Assembly (NCBI GenBank): GCA_003164375.1
Contig: PLTE01000345.1
Location: forward strand, 9,456 to 22,287
DNA length: 12,832 nt
Origin: Hyphomicrobiales bacterium
Lineage (GTDB): Bacteria; Pseudomonadota; Alphaproteobacteria; Rhizobiales; Xanthobacteraceae
Direction of reading: 5' to 3'
Below the pieces are notes generated by a model. The model did not search any database. It was not told where the DNA came from and saw only the letters and a program-made list of their open reading frames with translations. The translations under genes and the position numbers were made by a program. Of the stretch, positions 1 to 6,393 are shown piece by piece. Each line of letters starts with the position of its first letter. Positions within the stretch are counted from its first letter, which is position 1.

Positions 1-137
1 TGCAAAACCTGTTCGTCATCGGAGCTTCGACCTATCCACACAACTCCGGCTACAATCCGACGGCATTGCTGGGCGCGCTTGCACTTCGGCTGGGCGACGA
101 TCTCAACGACTATATCGAGCGACCGCGGATGCTTTGA
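1..137 (+). CDS. GMC-family oxidoreductase, C-terminal end (partial)
   Basis: The reading frame is open from base 3 to the TGA at 135-137 and encodes the last 44 residues of a protein that begins outside the window. The stretch NLFVIGASTYPHNSGYNPT followed by ALALRLGDDL is the typical C-terminal motif of FAD-dependent GMC oxidoreductases (gluconate or sorbitol dehydrogenase large-subunit type). The conserved Asn-Pro in GYNPT belongs to the active-site and FAD-contacting end of that family. A cytochrome c gene starts 53 bases downstream on the same strand, as expected for membrane-bound GMC dehydrogenases that pass electrons to a c-type cytochrome. The substrate cannot be told from this fragment. 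Family call fairly sure; operon with the cytochrome inferred. Confidence 0.8.
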   Translation, partial: QNLFVIGASTYPHNSGYNPTALLGALALRLGDDLNDYIERPRML

Positions 138-190
138 TCGAAGGCGATCGTGTTTGAACGCCGATTGTGCACAGGGAGCGTGGATAGCCC

Positions 191-556
191 ATGGTTGTTC
201 GTTTGTTGGTTTGGGCCTTGGCGGTAACGATCTGGGCATCTGGCGGTCCAGCTTGGGCGCAAGACGTTGAAATGGGTAAGCAAGTTTTTGCTGCCTGCGC
301 GCCGTGCCACGCGCCGGATCAGAACGGGATGGGCCCGAGACTAGGCGGTGTCCTCGATCGTCCGGCCGGAACTATCGAAGGCTTTCGTTACAGCCGGGCG
401 ATGAAAAATTCGAAGATAGTCTGGGACGAAAAGTCGCTCGACGCTTACTTGGCCGAGCCGCAAAAATTAGTGCCGGGCAATCTCATGCCGTTTTCCGGAA
501 TCGCCGATCCGCAGAAACGCAGCGATCTGATCGCCTATCTCGGGACGCTCAAATAA
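191..556 (+). CDS. Periplasmic class I cytochrome c
   Basis: This 121-residue protein has an N-terminal signal peptide, cleaved probably after AWA at residue 23. It carries a single haem-binding CAPCH motif (Cys36, Cys39, His40). Met99 in NLMPFSGI is the likely second axial ligand, followed by the usual C-terminal helix (KRSDLIAYLGTL). Size and layout match small mono-haem cytochromes of the c2/c550 type that carry electrons in the periplasm. The ATG at 191 follows a purine-rich AGGGAG at 173-178, somewhat far upstream. It lies directly behind a GMC oxidoreductase end, so it is probably the electron acceptor of that dehydrogenase; this pairing is inferred. No clear terminator is seen in the 47 bases before the convergent gene end at 604. 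Confidence 0.92.
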   Translation: MVVRLLVWALAVTIWASGGPAWAQDVEMGKQVFAACAPCHAPDQNGMGPRLGGVLDRPAGTIEGFRYSRAMKNSKIVWDEKSLDAYLAEPQKLVPGNLMPFSGIADPQKRSDLIAYLGTLK

Positions 557-603
557 CAAAGATAGACTGCGAATGCCTCGAATATCCTTACCGACATTTG
601 GCT

Positions 604-1455
604 TCAAGCCGGGACGTGAGCCGTCTCTTCAAGCAAACGCCGCATATCAAGCGCTATCTCAAAACCCGGCTTGGCTATGTATGTTGCGACATCCGGAAAG
701 TTTAGCTGAATTGCGCGCTCGAACTCCGTCCATGGCGCCGACTTTGCGCCCATCATCTCATGGAATTTCTCGTGTGGGGGATGGAGAATGACGACCTTCG
801 GCTTCAGGGCGCCGACGCCGCGCACCACGTCGTCGATAAAGTTGAGCTGCATTCCCGCCAGCAAAATGTCCGTCTTGAACTTTCTGCCCAGGTCTTCGAT
901 CTCCCGGTCGGTCATTTTGGTATTGAAGCCTTCGTTGTAGTTCAGGATTGTTACGCCATCCTCCAATTCCAGGAAGTAGCCGGTATATGGCGAGTAGAAA
1001 GGCGCATTGACGGCGCTGCTCCATGCCCAGGACAGCTGCGTCGCATTGCCTTGAAATACGGCCATCGTGATCGCTTTCGCGATGTTGATGTCGCGGTGCT
1101 TCCATTGGAAGGTCGTAATCTGAAACCCGGGGATCGAGGTCGCGCCGGCGACGCGCGGATCAACCGCAACGAGCTGATCCCGGCCGATACCGTGTCGGCG
1201 CCGCAAAAATGAGCATACCGACGGAGCCGCAATCACTTTCGCGCCCGTCCGCTTGGCGACGACAGGCACATCGAGAAAATGCTCCTCGTGTCCGTGCGTC
1301 ACCAGAATGTAATTTACGTCGGCGAAATCATCCAGATGGAACCACTCGGCACCGCAATAAGGACGGAAAAACGGATCGAACACCAACTTGCTCTTGGCCG
1401 TGCTTATCGAAAACCCAGACCATCCGAAATATCTCAATGTTGCTGGGGAAGGCAT
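604..1455 (-). CDS. UlaG-like metallo-beta-lactamase-fold hydrolase
   Basis: This 283-residue protein is of the Lactamase_B_2/UlaG-like branch of the metallo-beta-lactamase fold. The N-terminal LRYFGWSGFSI and LVFDPFF strands are followed by the metal motif THGHEEH (His54, His56, Glu58, His59). The canonical motif is HxHxDH, so the usual metal-binding Asp is a Glu here. Further candidate ligands are His120 (WKH) and His225/His228 (HPPH). The usual GDT motif near the middle is replaced by LNYNEGF. The ATG is preceded by GGAGTGA with 6-9 bases of spacing. It lies 128 bases behind the MFS transporter on the same strand but past a hairpin terminator, so it probably has its own promoter. Substrate unknown; a lactonase- or phosphodiesterase-like role is possible but not shown. 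Confidence 0.85.
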   Translation of the reverse strand: MPSPATLRYFGWSGFSISTAKSKLVFDPFFRPYCGAEWFHLDDFADVNYILVTHGHEEHFLDVPVVAKRTGAKVIAAPSVCSFLRRRHGIGRDQLVAVDPRVAGATSIPGFQITTFQWKHRDINIAKAITMAVFQGNATQLSWAWSSAVNAPFYSPYTGYFLELEDGVTILNYNEGFNTKMTDREIEDLGRKFKTDILLAGMQLNFIDDVVRGVGALKPKVVILHPPHEKFHEMMGAKSAPWTEFERAIQLNFPDVATYIAKPGFEIALDMRRLLEETAHVPA

Positions 1456-1517
1456 GACGTCTCACTCCGTGCTCAAACTAGAAATTGCTCCCCGCGGCGG
1501 TAGGAGCGACGGGAATC

Positions 1518-1543
1518 AAAAAACCAAGTTCTTTAAGCTTGGT
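1518..1543 (-). terminator. Rho-independent terminator after the MFS gene
   Basis: Read on the minus strand, ACCAAG and CTTGGT form a stem, extendable by TT/AA across a bulged C around an AAAG loop. The stem runs directly into a run of Ts. It sits 41 bases after the MFS stop codon and 62 bases before the start of the metallo-beta-lactamase-fold gene. It therefore probably ends or attenuates the transporter transcript before the hydrolase gene. Confidence 0.65.
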
Positions 1544-1583
1544 ATCGATATCTATCGCTTGGATTTTCCCTGTTGTTTTGGTG

Positions 1584-2897
1584 TCAAGTGATCAAGGCGT
1601 CATCTTTGGTCTCGCGCGCAAACAGCGTCGCGGTCAAAGTAACGAGGGCCAAGAGTATCAGCATGATCGACACGCCGCCGGTGCCGCCCATATAAGCCGC
1701 GAGCGCGGTCGCGATCAGCGGGGCAAAGCCGCCGCCGATGGCCGCCGAAACCTGGAACCCCAGGGATGCGCCACTATAGCGGACATTGGCGCCGAACAGT
1801 TCCGGGAAATAGGTCGATTCGGGCGCGAACATCAGGCCGTGCCCAAGATTGAGCGCAATGACGACGGCTATCGTGACAATTTCCGGTGTTCCGGTATTGA
1901 GCAACCAGAATAGCGGGAAGGCGAAAATAACGGTGAAGCCGACTCCGGCGAAGTACAGCGCCCGGCGTCCGAATATGTCCGACAAGTGACCGAACAGCGG
2001 AATCGTGAACAGCTCCAGTAGAGCTGCCAGCGTGATGGCGTTCAGCATCAAGGATTTCGACAAGCCGAGCTTGGTCGTGGCATAGACCACCACGAATACC
2101 GTCAGCATGTAGACCCATGATACTTCCGACAGCTTCAGGCCGACCGCGATGAAAAAGGTTCGGGGGCTCTTGAGAATCATCTCGACGAACGGACTGCGGA
2201 CGATCTGTCCGCGGGACTTGATCTTTTCGAATACCGGCGTCTCCGGCAGCCGGGCGCGGACGAATATGCCGATCGCCACGAGTACGATGCTGATCAGGAA
2301 CGGAATACGCCACCCCCAAGCCAGAAAGTCGGCGTCCGGGAGCGTGGTGACGAGAGAAAACACACCAGACGCCGTGACGAGACCGAGCGGAAATCCGACC
2401 TGGACCAGGCTGCCGAACAAACCGCGCCGGTGCTGCGGCGCGTGTTCCAGCACCATCAGCGAAGCGCCGCCCCATTCGCCGCCGAGAGCGATGCCCTGTA
2501 TCACCCGCAACAGAATCAACATGCTCGGCGCCCAAATTCCTATCTGCGCATAGGTTGGCAGAAAGCCAATCGCCGCCGTGGCCAGACCCATGGCGACCAT
2601 GGTGATCATCAGCATCGATTTCCGGCCCAACCGGTCGCCAAAATGCCCGAAAATCGCTCCGCCGATCGGGCGCGCGAGAAAGCCTACGGCAAAACTGCCC
2701 AACGACGCCAAGGTGCCAATTCTCGGGTCGACATTGGGAAAGAACAGTTTGTTAAAGACCAGTGCGGCCGCGGTGCCATAGATGATGAAGTCGTACCATT
2801 CGACGATCGTTCCGATCGAACCCGCGAACGCGATGGTGCCGATGTGACGTGGCTTGGTCACGTCCAATGTCGCGCCCAGATCTGTCGTCGTTGTCAT
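1584..2897 (-). CDS. MFS transporter, metabolite:H+ symporter (MHS) family
   Basis: This 437-residue inner-membrane transporter has about twelve hydrophobic segments. The early motif IVEWYDFIIYG (residues 31-41), the loop signature GHFGDRLGRK (84-93) and RVIQGIALGGEWGGA (131-145) are hallmarks of the MHS branch of the major facilitator superfamily (ShiA, ProP and KgtP relatives). Members usually take up organic acids, betaines or shikimate with protons. The substrate here is unknown. The ATG is preceded by GCGAGG with six bases of spacing. The gene is divergent from the DJ-1/PfpI and XRE-cupin genes, which suggests the XRE-cupin protein controls it through the shared intergenic region; that link is inferred. 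A hairpin terminator follows at 1518-1543. Confidence 0.93.
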   Translation of the reverse strand: MTTTTDLGATLDVTKPRHIGTIAFAGSIGTIVEWYDFIIYGTAAALVFNKLFFPNVDPRIGTLASLGSFAVGFLARPIGGAIFGHFGDRLGRKSMLMITMVAMGLATAAIGFLPTYAQIGIWAPSMLILLRVIQGIALGGEWGGASLMVLEHAPQHRRGLFGSLVQVGFPLGLVTASGVFSLVTTLPDADFLAWGWRIPFLISIVLVAIGIFVRARLPETPVFEKIKSRGQIVRSPFVEMILKSPRTFFIAVGLKLSEVSWVYMLTVFVVVYATTKLGLSKSLMLNAITLAALLELFTIPLFGHLSDIFGRRALYFAGVGFTVIFAFPLFWLLNTGTPEIVTIAVVIALNLGHGLMFAPESTYFPELFGANVRYSGASLGFQVSAAIGGGFAPLIATALAAYMGGTGGVSIMLILLALVTLTATLFARETKDDALIT

Positions 2898-3175
2898 TTC
2901 AGGCCTCGCTGTCGATCCAATCCCTAGAGAACGAGAGAGGATGTATTGGGCTGCGACGCGGTCGCTCGATGGGTGATCATATCAGGAAACATTTGCTCTG
3001 AGTTTAGGCACACGGTGCTCGTACTGTCGATGCCGTACGCTAAAAATCCCGAATTTACCGCAACGCTCGCGCTCTCTATGGATCAATGAGCAAGTTTCAT
3101 GCCGAGAAACTTCACTTGGCTTACTGCCTTAAAATACGCTATTGTCCCGCTGCATCTCGCTGCGCGGCAACGGCC
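2898..3175. promoter_or_regulatory. Divergent intergenic control region (MFS / DJ-1)
   Basis: This 278-base region separates the minus-strand transporter from the plus-strand DJ-1/PfpI gene and is the natural place for both promoters and operators. Three dyads are visible: TGAT-CAT-ATCA at 2974-2984, overlapping a minus-strand TATGAT that could be a -10 box for the transporter; GCAC-ACG-GTGC near 3009-3018; and CGTAC/GTACG arms at 3020-3024 and 3035-3039. None is long enough to prove an operator. An in-frame ATG at 3086 would extend the DJ-1 protein by 30 residues, but that extension shows no family similarity. Confidence 0.45.
3116..3145 (+). promoter_or_regulatory. Candidate sigma-70 promoter of the DJ-1/PfpI gene
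   Basis: TTGGCT (3116-3121) and TATTGT (3140-3145) are spaced by 18 bases and resemble weak -35 and -10 boxes. Transcription would begin near 3152, downstream of the ATG at 3086 and about 24 bases before the ATG at 3176. This favours the later start codon. Prediction by eye only. Confidence 0.35.
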
Positions 3176-3805
3176 ATGCTGTTCGGAATTCTGATTTACG
3201 ACGGCGTCGAGGCGATCGACCTCGCTACGTTTGGCGTACTGTCGATGGCGCGGCGGATTCGTCCCGATATCGAGATCTGCACGATCGCGCCGCAAAGCGG
3301 CGTCACTACTTTGGCAAACGGATTGCGCGTCATTGCGGATTACGATCTGCGCGACGCTCCCCACCTCGACATTCTGGTGGTGACCGGTGGACCGGGCTGG
3401 CAGGCCCAGGCCCGTTCACCGGAGGTGTTGGGCTTTATTCGGCGCCACCTCGACGAGATTCCCATAGTCTCTGTCTGCACTGGCAGCTTGATTCTGGCGG
3501 CAAGCGGTGTTTTGGATGGCAAAGAGGCGACCAGCAAACGCGAAGTAGTGCCGCCGGAAATTTCGCCGCTGGAGCGATTGCGCGCTGAGTACCCGCGCGT
3601 TACCGCGCGCAATGCGAGTCTTGTGGACGAAGGCAGCATCATCACGGGTGGCGGCGTGTCGCTTTGTATCGACACAATGCTTCACTTGCTCAAAACGGTG
3701 TTCGGTCCCGAAACGGCGACCGAAATAGCCAGAACCATCGAGTATCAAAGAGCATGGGCAGCAAACCTCGCACAGTTTCCGCCGCTCGTTACGGCAAACC
3801 CGTAA
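3176..3805 (+). CDS. DJ-1/PfpI family protein (isonitrile hydratase-like)
   Basis: From the ATG at 3176 the protein has 209 residues and begins directly with the first beta strand of the fold (MLFGILIYDGVEAIDLATFG), so this start is preferred to the in-frame ATG at 3086. The nucleophile elbow IVSVCTGSLILAASGVLDG places Cys101, followed by Thr102; Asp15 is the early acidic residue. This layout resembles isonitrile hydratase and the amidase-like N-domain of some AraC regulators. There is no AraC DNA-binding domain here, so it is a stand-alone enzyme or sensor. The usual TTHW after the elbow is replaced by TSKREV, so the substrate may differ. Its last 52 bases overlap the start of the XRE-cupin gene, indicating co-expression and probable translational coupling. 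Confidence 0.85.
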   Translation: MLFGILIYDGVEAIDLATFGVLSMARRIRPDIEICTIAPQSGVTTLANGLRVIADYDLRDAPHLDILVVTGGPGWQAQARSPEVLGFIRRHLDEIPIVSVCTGSLILAASGVLDGKEATSKREVVPPEISPLERLRAEYPRVTARNASLVDEGSIITGGGVSLCIDTMLHLLKTVFGPETATEIARTIEYQRAWAANLAQFPPLVTANP

Positions 3806-4542
3806 CGAGCAGACGGTCCGAAGCGAAGACGTCGGCCCTGACGCCGGCCGAGCTGCAACTGGGCCGGCGGCTGTGTGAACTTCGCGCTGCGCGGGGCGTC
3901 ACCCAGGACAAGGTGGCGGCCGAAACCGGCTTCACCAAAGGCTATCTCTCGAAGATCGAAAACTCCAAGGTGATCCCGTCGATCGGAACCCTGGTCAAGA
4001 TCGCGCGCGCGCTTGAGACCGATCTTGCCGATCTTTTCGATACCGATGCCATCAGCGATCAAGACGGCACCGTCAGCATCGTCCGCTCATGGCAAAGACA
4101 AGGCATGGTTCGCGGCGGCAGTTCGTTCGGCTACGATTATATCGCGCTCGCCGATAAGCGGCACCATAAGCATATGGAGCCGTTCGTGATGATTTTTCCG
4201 CCGCGTGCGGAGCGGGACATCCGTTTCGAGAAGGACGTCCGCTTCGAGCATGCTGGCGAAGAATTCATGTTTGTCCTGTCGGGCAAAGTCGAGCTTTCGC
4301 TCTTGATCAACGAGCGCGTCCGGACCTGGGTGCTGGCGCCGGGCGACAGCGCTTACTTCGATTCCAGTATTCCGCATTGCGGACATAGTCTCGAAGGCGA
4401 GTCCCGTGCGCTGGTGGTGATTTATAGCTTGCAGCAGCCCAACGCCGAAGCGACCCGACAAATCGGCCGGAATCAGGAAGTTGCACGCGCGGGGAGGGTA
4501 GGGTCGGCGATAAAGGGTCGCCTTAAGGCTGCGCATCAATGA
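3754..4542 (+). CDS. XRE-family transcriptional regulator with C-terminal cupin domain
   Basis: From the ATG at 3754 the protein has 262 residues. Residues about 34-95 form a Cro/C1-type helix-turn-helix (QDKVAAETGFTKGYLSKIEN), after a basic N-terminal tail. Residues about 155-225 form a cupin barrel (GEEFMFVLSGKVELSL, then APGDSAYFDSSIPHCGHS) that probably binds the small-molecule inducer. This build is that of regulators of amine, amino-acid and acid catabolism such as PuuR. The frame is open further upstream to 3664, but that part only shadows the DJ-1 gene; the later start still overlaps it by 52 bases. By position it likely regulates itself, the DJ-1 gene and the divergent transporter. 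Domain calls are firm; the targets are inferred. Confidence 0.9.
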   Translation: MGSKPRTVSAARYGKPVTSRRSEAKTSALTPAELQLGRRLCELRAARGVTQDKVAAETGFTKGYLSKIENSKVIPSIGTLVKIARALETDLADLFDTDAISDQDGTVSIVRSWQRQGMVRGGSSFGYDYIALADKRHHKHMEPFVMIFPPRAERDIRFEKDVRFEHAGEEFMFVLSGKVELSLLINERVRTWVLAPGDSAYFDSSIPHCGHSLEGESRALVVIYSLQQPNAEATRQIGRNQEVARAGRVGSAIKGRLKAAHQ

Positions 4543-4595
4543 CTCTGCGCCCTAACTAATCTTGGCGCCGGATAAAAGCAGTTCTGTCAGTGTGA

Positions 4596-4617
4596 CCATT
4601 TCCACGGGAAGAAATGG
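4596..4617. repeat. Hairpin downstream of the XRE-cupin gene
   Basis: CCATTTC and GAAATGG form a perfect 7-base inverted repeat around an 8-base loop, starting 54 bases after the regulator stop codon. No T run follows on either strand, so it is not a classical terminator. It could stabilise the 3' end of the message. Confidence 0.35.
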
Positions 4618-4688
4618 CCGGCATCGGCAGATGACGGCCGCCGGCAATGATCGCACGGGAGATTCGTAGCACTAGCGGCGAACGAGCC

Positions 4689-4718
4689 CGGCTTTTTAGT
4701 CGAAGCCGACGTGTTTTT
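4689..4718 (+). terminator. Candidate weak terminator before tRNA-Pro
   Basis: CGGCTT and AAGCCG pair perfectly around an 8-base loop, and five Ts follow after a five-base gap (4714-4718). It would end plus-strand transcripts from the XRE-cupin gene before they run antisense into the tRNA. The gap before the T run makes it weak. Confidence 0.3.
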
Positions 4719-4739
4719 GTCGCGATGGGCTGCGATTAT

Positions 4740-4817
4740 TGGTCGGAGCGCCGAGATTTGAACTCGGGACCCCCAGTCCCCCAGACTGGTGCGCTAACCG
4801 GGCTGCGCTACGCTCCG
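4740..4817 (-). tRNA. tRNA-Pro, anticodon GGG
   Basis: Read on the minus strand, a complete cloverleaf can be drawn. The 7-base acceptor stem is CGGAGCG/CGCTCCG, with a GCGC/GCGC D stem. The anticodon stem CCAGT/ACTGG encloses loop CTGGGGG, giving anticodon GGG. The T arm is CCGAG-TTCAAAT-CTCGG. The discriminator is A, and an encoded CCA follows at 4740-4742. The anticodon reads CCC and CCU proline codons. Upstream of it lies the repeat-like stretch 4853-4920. Confidence 0.95.
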
Positions 4818-4852
4818 AAAGCCAGTGTCCTAGTCGGGACCTAGCCTTTTGT

Positions 4853-4920
4853 TTGATCATGATCTTTTCCGAAAACCACGTTTTACGTTGCGGCTTTCAT
4901 GTTCCGGGAAAAGCTTGATT
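4853..4920. repeat. Dispersed palindromic repeat-like element
   Basis: The arms CTTTTCC (4864-4870) and GGAAAAG (4907-4913) are a perfect inverted repeat. The flanks GATCATGAT and CTTGATT are loosely symmetric. Short elements containing ATCATGATCTTTTCNGAAAA are, from memory, frequent between genes in Bradyrhizobiaceae and relatives. Only one copy is visible in this window, so membership in a dispersed family is inferred. Confidence 0.4.
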
Positions 4921-5035
4921 TTATTGTCATTACTGGTTTTCCTCGGCTCTGGCAATTGACGCGGCGATCGGGTAGTGCCTCAGTTTGAAATCCTAGCGCC
5001 CTTGCGCGCGACGTGTGAGCCGCCATACTGGGACC

Positions 5036-5275
5036 ATGGCCCCGAAGCGTCCCAAGCGCCCGCGAGACCCGAACCAGCTCGGCAAGCTGATAGTCGAGTT
5101 GTCGGTCGGCAGCGCCAGCGAAACTGCCACGCCGGAACTGTCACCCGCTTCCGAGTTCGCTCGTCAAGGTGGCTTGAAGGGCGGCAAGGCAAGGGCGGAG
5201 GCATTGACCCCAGCCCGCAGGCAGGAAATCGCCCGGCAAGCTGCCCACGGTCGGTGGGGTCAGAAGAGAAAATAA
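5036..5275 (+). CDS. Small histone H1-like basic protein
   Basis: From the ATG at 5036 the protein has 79 residues, beginning MAPKRPKRPRDPNQLGKLIV and ending in the segment RQGGLKGGKARAEALTPARR followed by EIARQAAHGRWG. This pattern (RPRDPNQLxKLIV plus a Lys/Ala/Arg-rich GGLKGGKARA tail) is that of small proteins often annotated as histone H1-like in Hyphomicrobiales. Their function is not settled; the composition suggests nucleic-acid binding. An upstream in-frame ATG at 5015 adds only seven residues that do not fit the family start. The ribosome-binding site is poor (TGGGACC). It is followed after 65 bases by the proteasome-like gene on the same strand. Confidence 0.7.
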   Translation: MAPKRPKRPRDPNQLGKLIVELSVGSASETATPELSPASEFARQGGLKGGKARAEALTPARRQEIARQAAHGRWGQKRK

Positions 5276-5340
5276 TCCCCGCACTGTTGTGGTTTTGCCC
5301 CGGCTCAGACATTATCCCACTTAAGGCGAGGGTCTGGGCT

Positions 5341-6126
5341 ATGACCGTAGGGGTTGCGATTTGCTGTAAAGACGGCATCGTAATGGCGTGTGACAGTCTC
5401 GCGACCTTCAGTCGCGGCGCTCCCGTCTCTCGTTTTACCAACAAGCTGTTCATTATTGAACACAAAGATTTGCTGCATCCGGTTGCCGTCGTTGGTGCCG
5501 GGATGACGGCCTTTATGGACAAATTTCTTGACCGCGCTAAACGCGAAGGTATCGGGATCGCCGCGGCGGAGGTGAAGCGCAAGCTTGACGTGGTCGATTT
5601 TGTGGAACGCGTTTGCGAGACAATCATTACACTTTTAGTCAAAGAATATGCGATCGATAGAAATCGCTTTTTTGGAAGCCCAATAAGCGATTTCAGCCTG
5701 TCGATGCTGGTTGCCGGTGCGACTTCGGCCGACCATGGTGCAGCCGAACTCCGGTCATATAATATCCATACGATCGGCCTTGCCGAGTCCATTGAAGGGT
5801 ATGGAACCATCGGAAGTGGCGCGCCCTATGCAGAACTGTTTTTACACGGGGTCGTCCCCGAACCTCAAAAAACTTCAGTGAAGGAAGCTATCGGACTCGT
5901 ATGCCATGCGATCAAAGGAGTTGAGATCATGGACCCAAACGTTGGTGGCGAGACACGCGTTTGTGCTTTGCAATGGGACAACGCAAAACTACCTGTTGGT
6001 CAGGCCCTCAACACAAAATTAAGTGTGACCCGACAGGTCGAGGCAAGCCTGCCGAAGGGGGCTAAAGATCGGATGGAAGGTGTGCTAAAAAAGATGAGCA
6101 CCGACATGCGCAAGGTTGTGAAATGA
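5341..6126 (+). CDS. Orphan proteasome/HslV-like Ntn-hydrolase
   Basis: From the ATG at 5341 the protein has 261 residues. It begins MTVGVAICCKDGIVMACDSL, the pattern of 20S proteasome beta and HslV subunits. Removing Met exposes Thr as residue 1; Asp18 matches Asp17 of the family and Lys35 (NKL) matches Lys33. VGAGM (51-55) corresponds to the Gly47 loop and GSGAPYA (158-164) to the GSGSxxA/GSGGPYA motif. A late DPNVGGETRVCAL resembles the D-x-x-SGG segment with the Ser replaced by Val. It is longer than HslV, with a C-terminal tail of about 50 residues. AAGGCGAGGG precedes the ATG at good spacing; the frame extends upstream to 4975 but that part overlaps the histone H1-like gene. No HslU, ATPase or Anbu partner gene is nearby. 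Fold fairly sure; substrate unknown. Confidence 0.82.
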   Translation: MTVGVAICCKDGIVMACDSLATFSRGAPVSRFTNKLFIIEHKDLLHPVAVVGAGMTAFMDKFLDRAKREGIGIAAAEVKRKLDVVDFVERVCETIITLLVKEYAIDRNRFFGSPISDFSLSMLVAGATSADHGAAELRSYNIHTIGLAESIEGYGTIGSGAPYAELFLHGVVPEPQKTSVKEAIGLVCHAIKGVEIMDPNVGGETRVCALQWDNAKLPVGQALNTKLSVTRQVEASLPKGAKDRMEGVLKKMSTDMRKVVK

Positions 6127-6143
6127 GATCGACGGAGCCCGTC

Positions 6144-6347
6144 ATGAATTTTTTGTCTCGCACCCGAATCACCAAGATTGAGCAGGCATCGGACACACAA
6201 CCTGGCATGCTGGAGACGATGATTAAGCGCCTATATATTCGGCGCTTTCCGCAATTGGAAAATCTAGCCTCGTCCGTCGAAACGCATGGGGAGAAGCGAG
6301 TCGCGCGATCTCGGCCAAAGAAACCGGCTGTCTCCAAACGAAAATAA
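6144..6347 (+). CDS. Small basic protein coupled to the proteasome-like gene
   Basis: This 67-residue protein is not recognised. The ATG at 6144 has a GGAG at 6134-6137 with six bases of spacing, better than the in-frame ATG at 6123. The latter overlaps the upstream TGA (ATGA) and would give 74 residues. Either way it lies within 20 bases of the Ntn-hydrolase stop, so the two are co-transcribed and probably translationally coupled. The middle (LETMIKRLYIRRFPQLENLA) could be a helix. The end (RSRPKKPAVSKRK) is very Lys/Arg-rich and looks disordered. Possible roles are partner, substrate or nucleic-acid-binding adaptor of the hydrolase; all are guesses. Confidence 0.55.
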   Translation: MNFLSRTRITKIEQASDTQPGMLETMIKRLYIRRFPQLENLASSVETHGEKRVARSRPKKPAVSKRK

Positions 6348-6353
6348 ACTTTG

Positions 6354-6370
6354 TGCTTGACTGTCAAGCA
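6354..6370. repeat. Perfect 17-bp palindrome over the transposase -35 box
   Basis: TGCTTGAC-T-GTCAAGCA has two perfect 8-base arms around one central base. It contains the -35 box (TTGACT, 6357-6362) of the transposase promoter, so a protein bound here would block transcription. It may be an operator or an inner part of a transposon end. No convincing second copy is seen after the transposase gene. Confidence 0.6.
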
Positions 6371-6386
6371 TAAGGTTCATTATATT
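6357..6386 (+). promoter_or_regulatory. Transposase promoter giving a near-leaderless transcript
   Basis: TTGACT (6357-6362) and TATATT (6381-6386) are spaced by 18 bases and match sigma-70 boxes well. The expected start site, six to eight bases after the -10 box, falls at about 6393, that is, at the ATG at 6394. The GGGGG just before the ATG is too close to act as a normal Shine-Dalgarno site. Confidence 0.5.
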
Positions 6387-6393
6387 AGGGGGC

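Noticed and set aside
1774..2535. Long open frames overlapping the MFS gene on both strands (for example 253 codons on the minus strand)
   Set aside because: They are shadows of a GC-rich gene. The MFS frame has clear transporter motifs and the others have Arg/His-rich random-looking sequence.
4647..4844. A 65-codon open frame on the plus strand
   Set aside because: It runs antisense through tRNA-Pro and shows no protein features.
4975..5340. An N-terminal extension of the proteasome-like gene in the same frame
   Set aside because: The extension overlaps the histone H1-like gene in another frame, is low-complexity and Pro/Arg-rich, and would bury the Thr that should become residue 1. The ATG at 5341 has a good ribosome-binding site.
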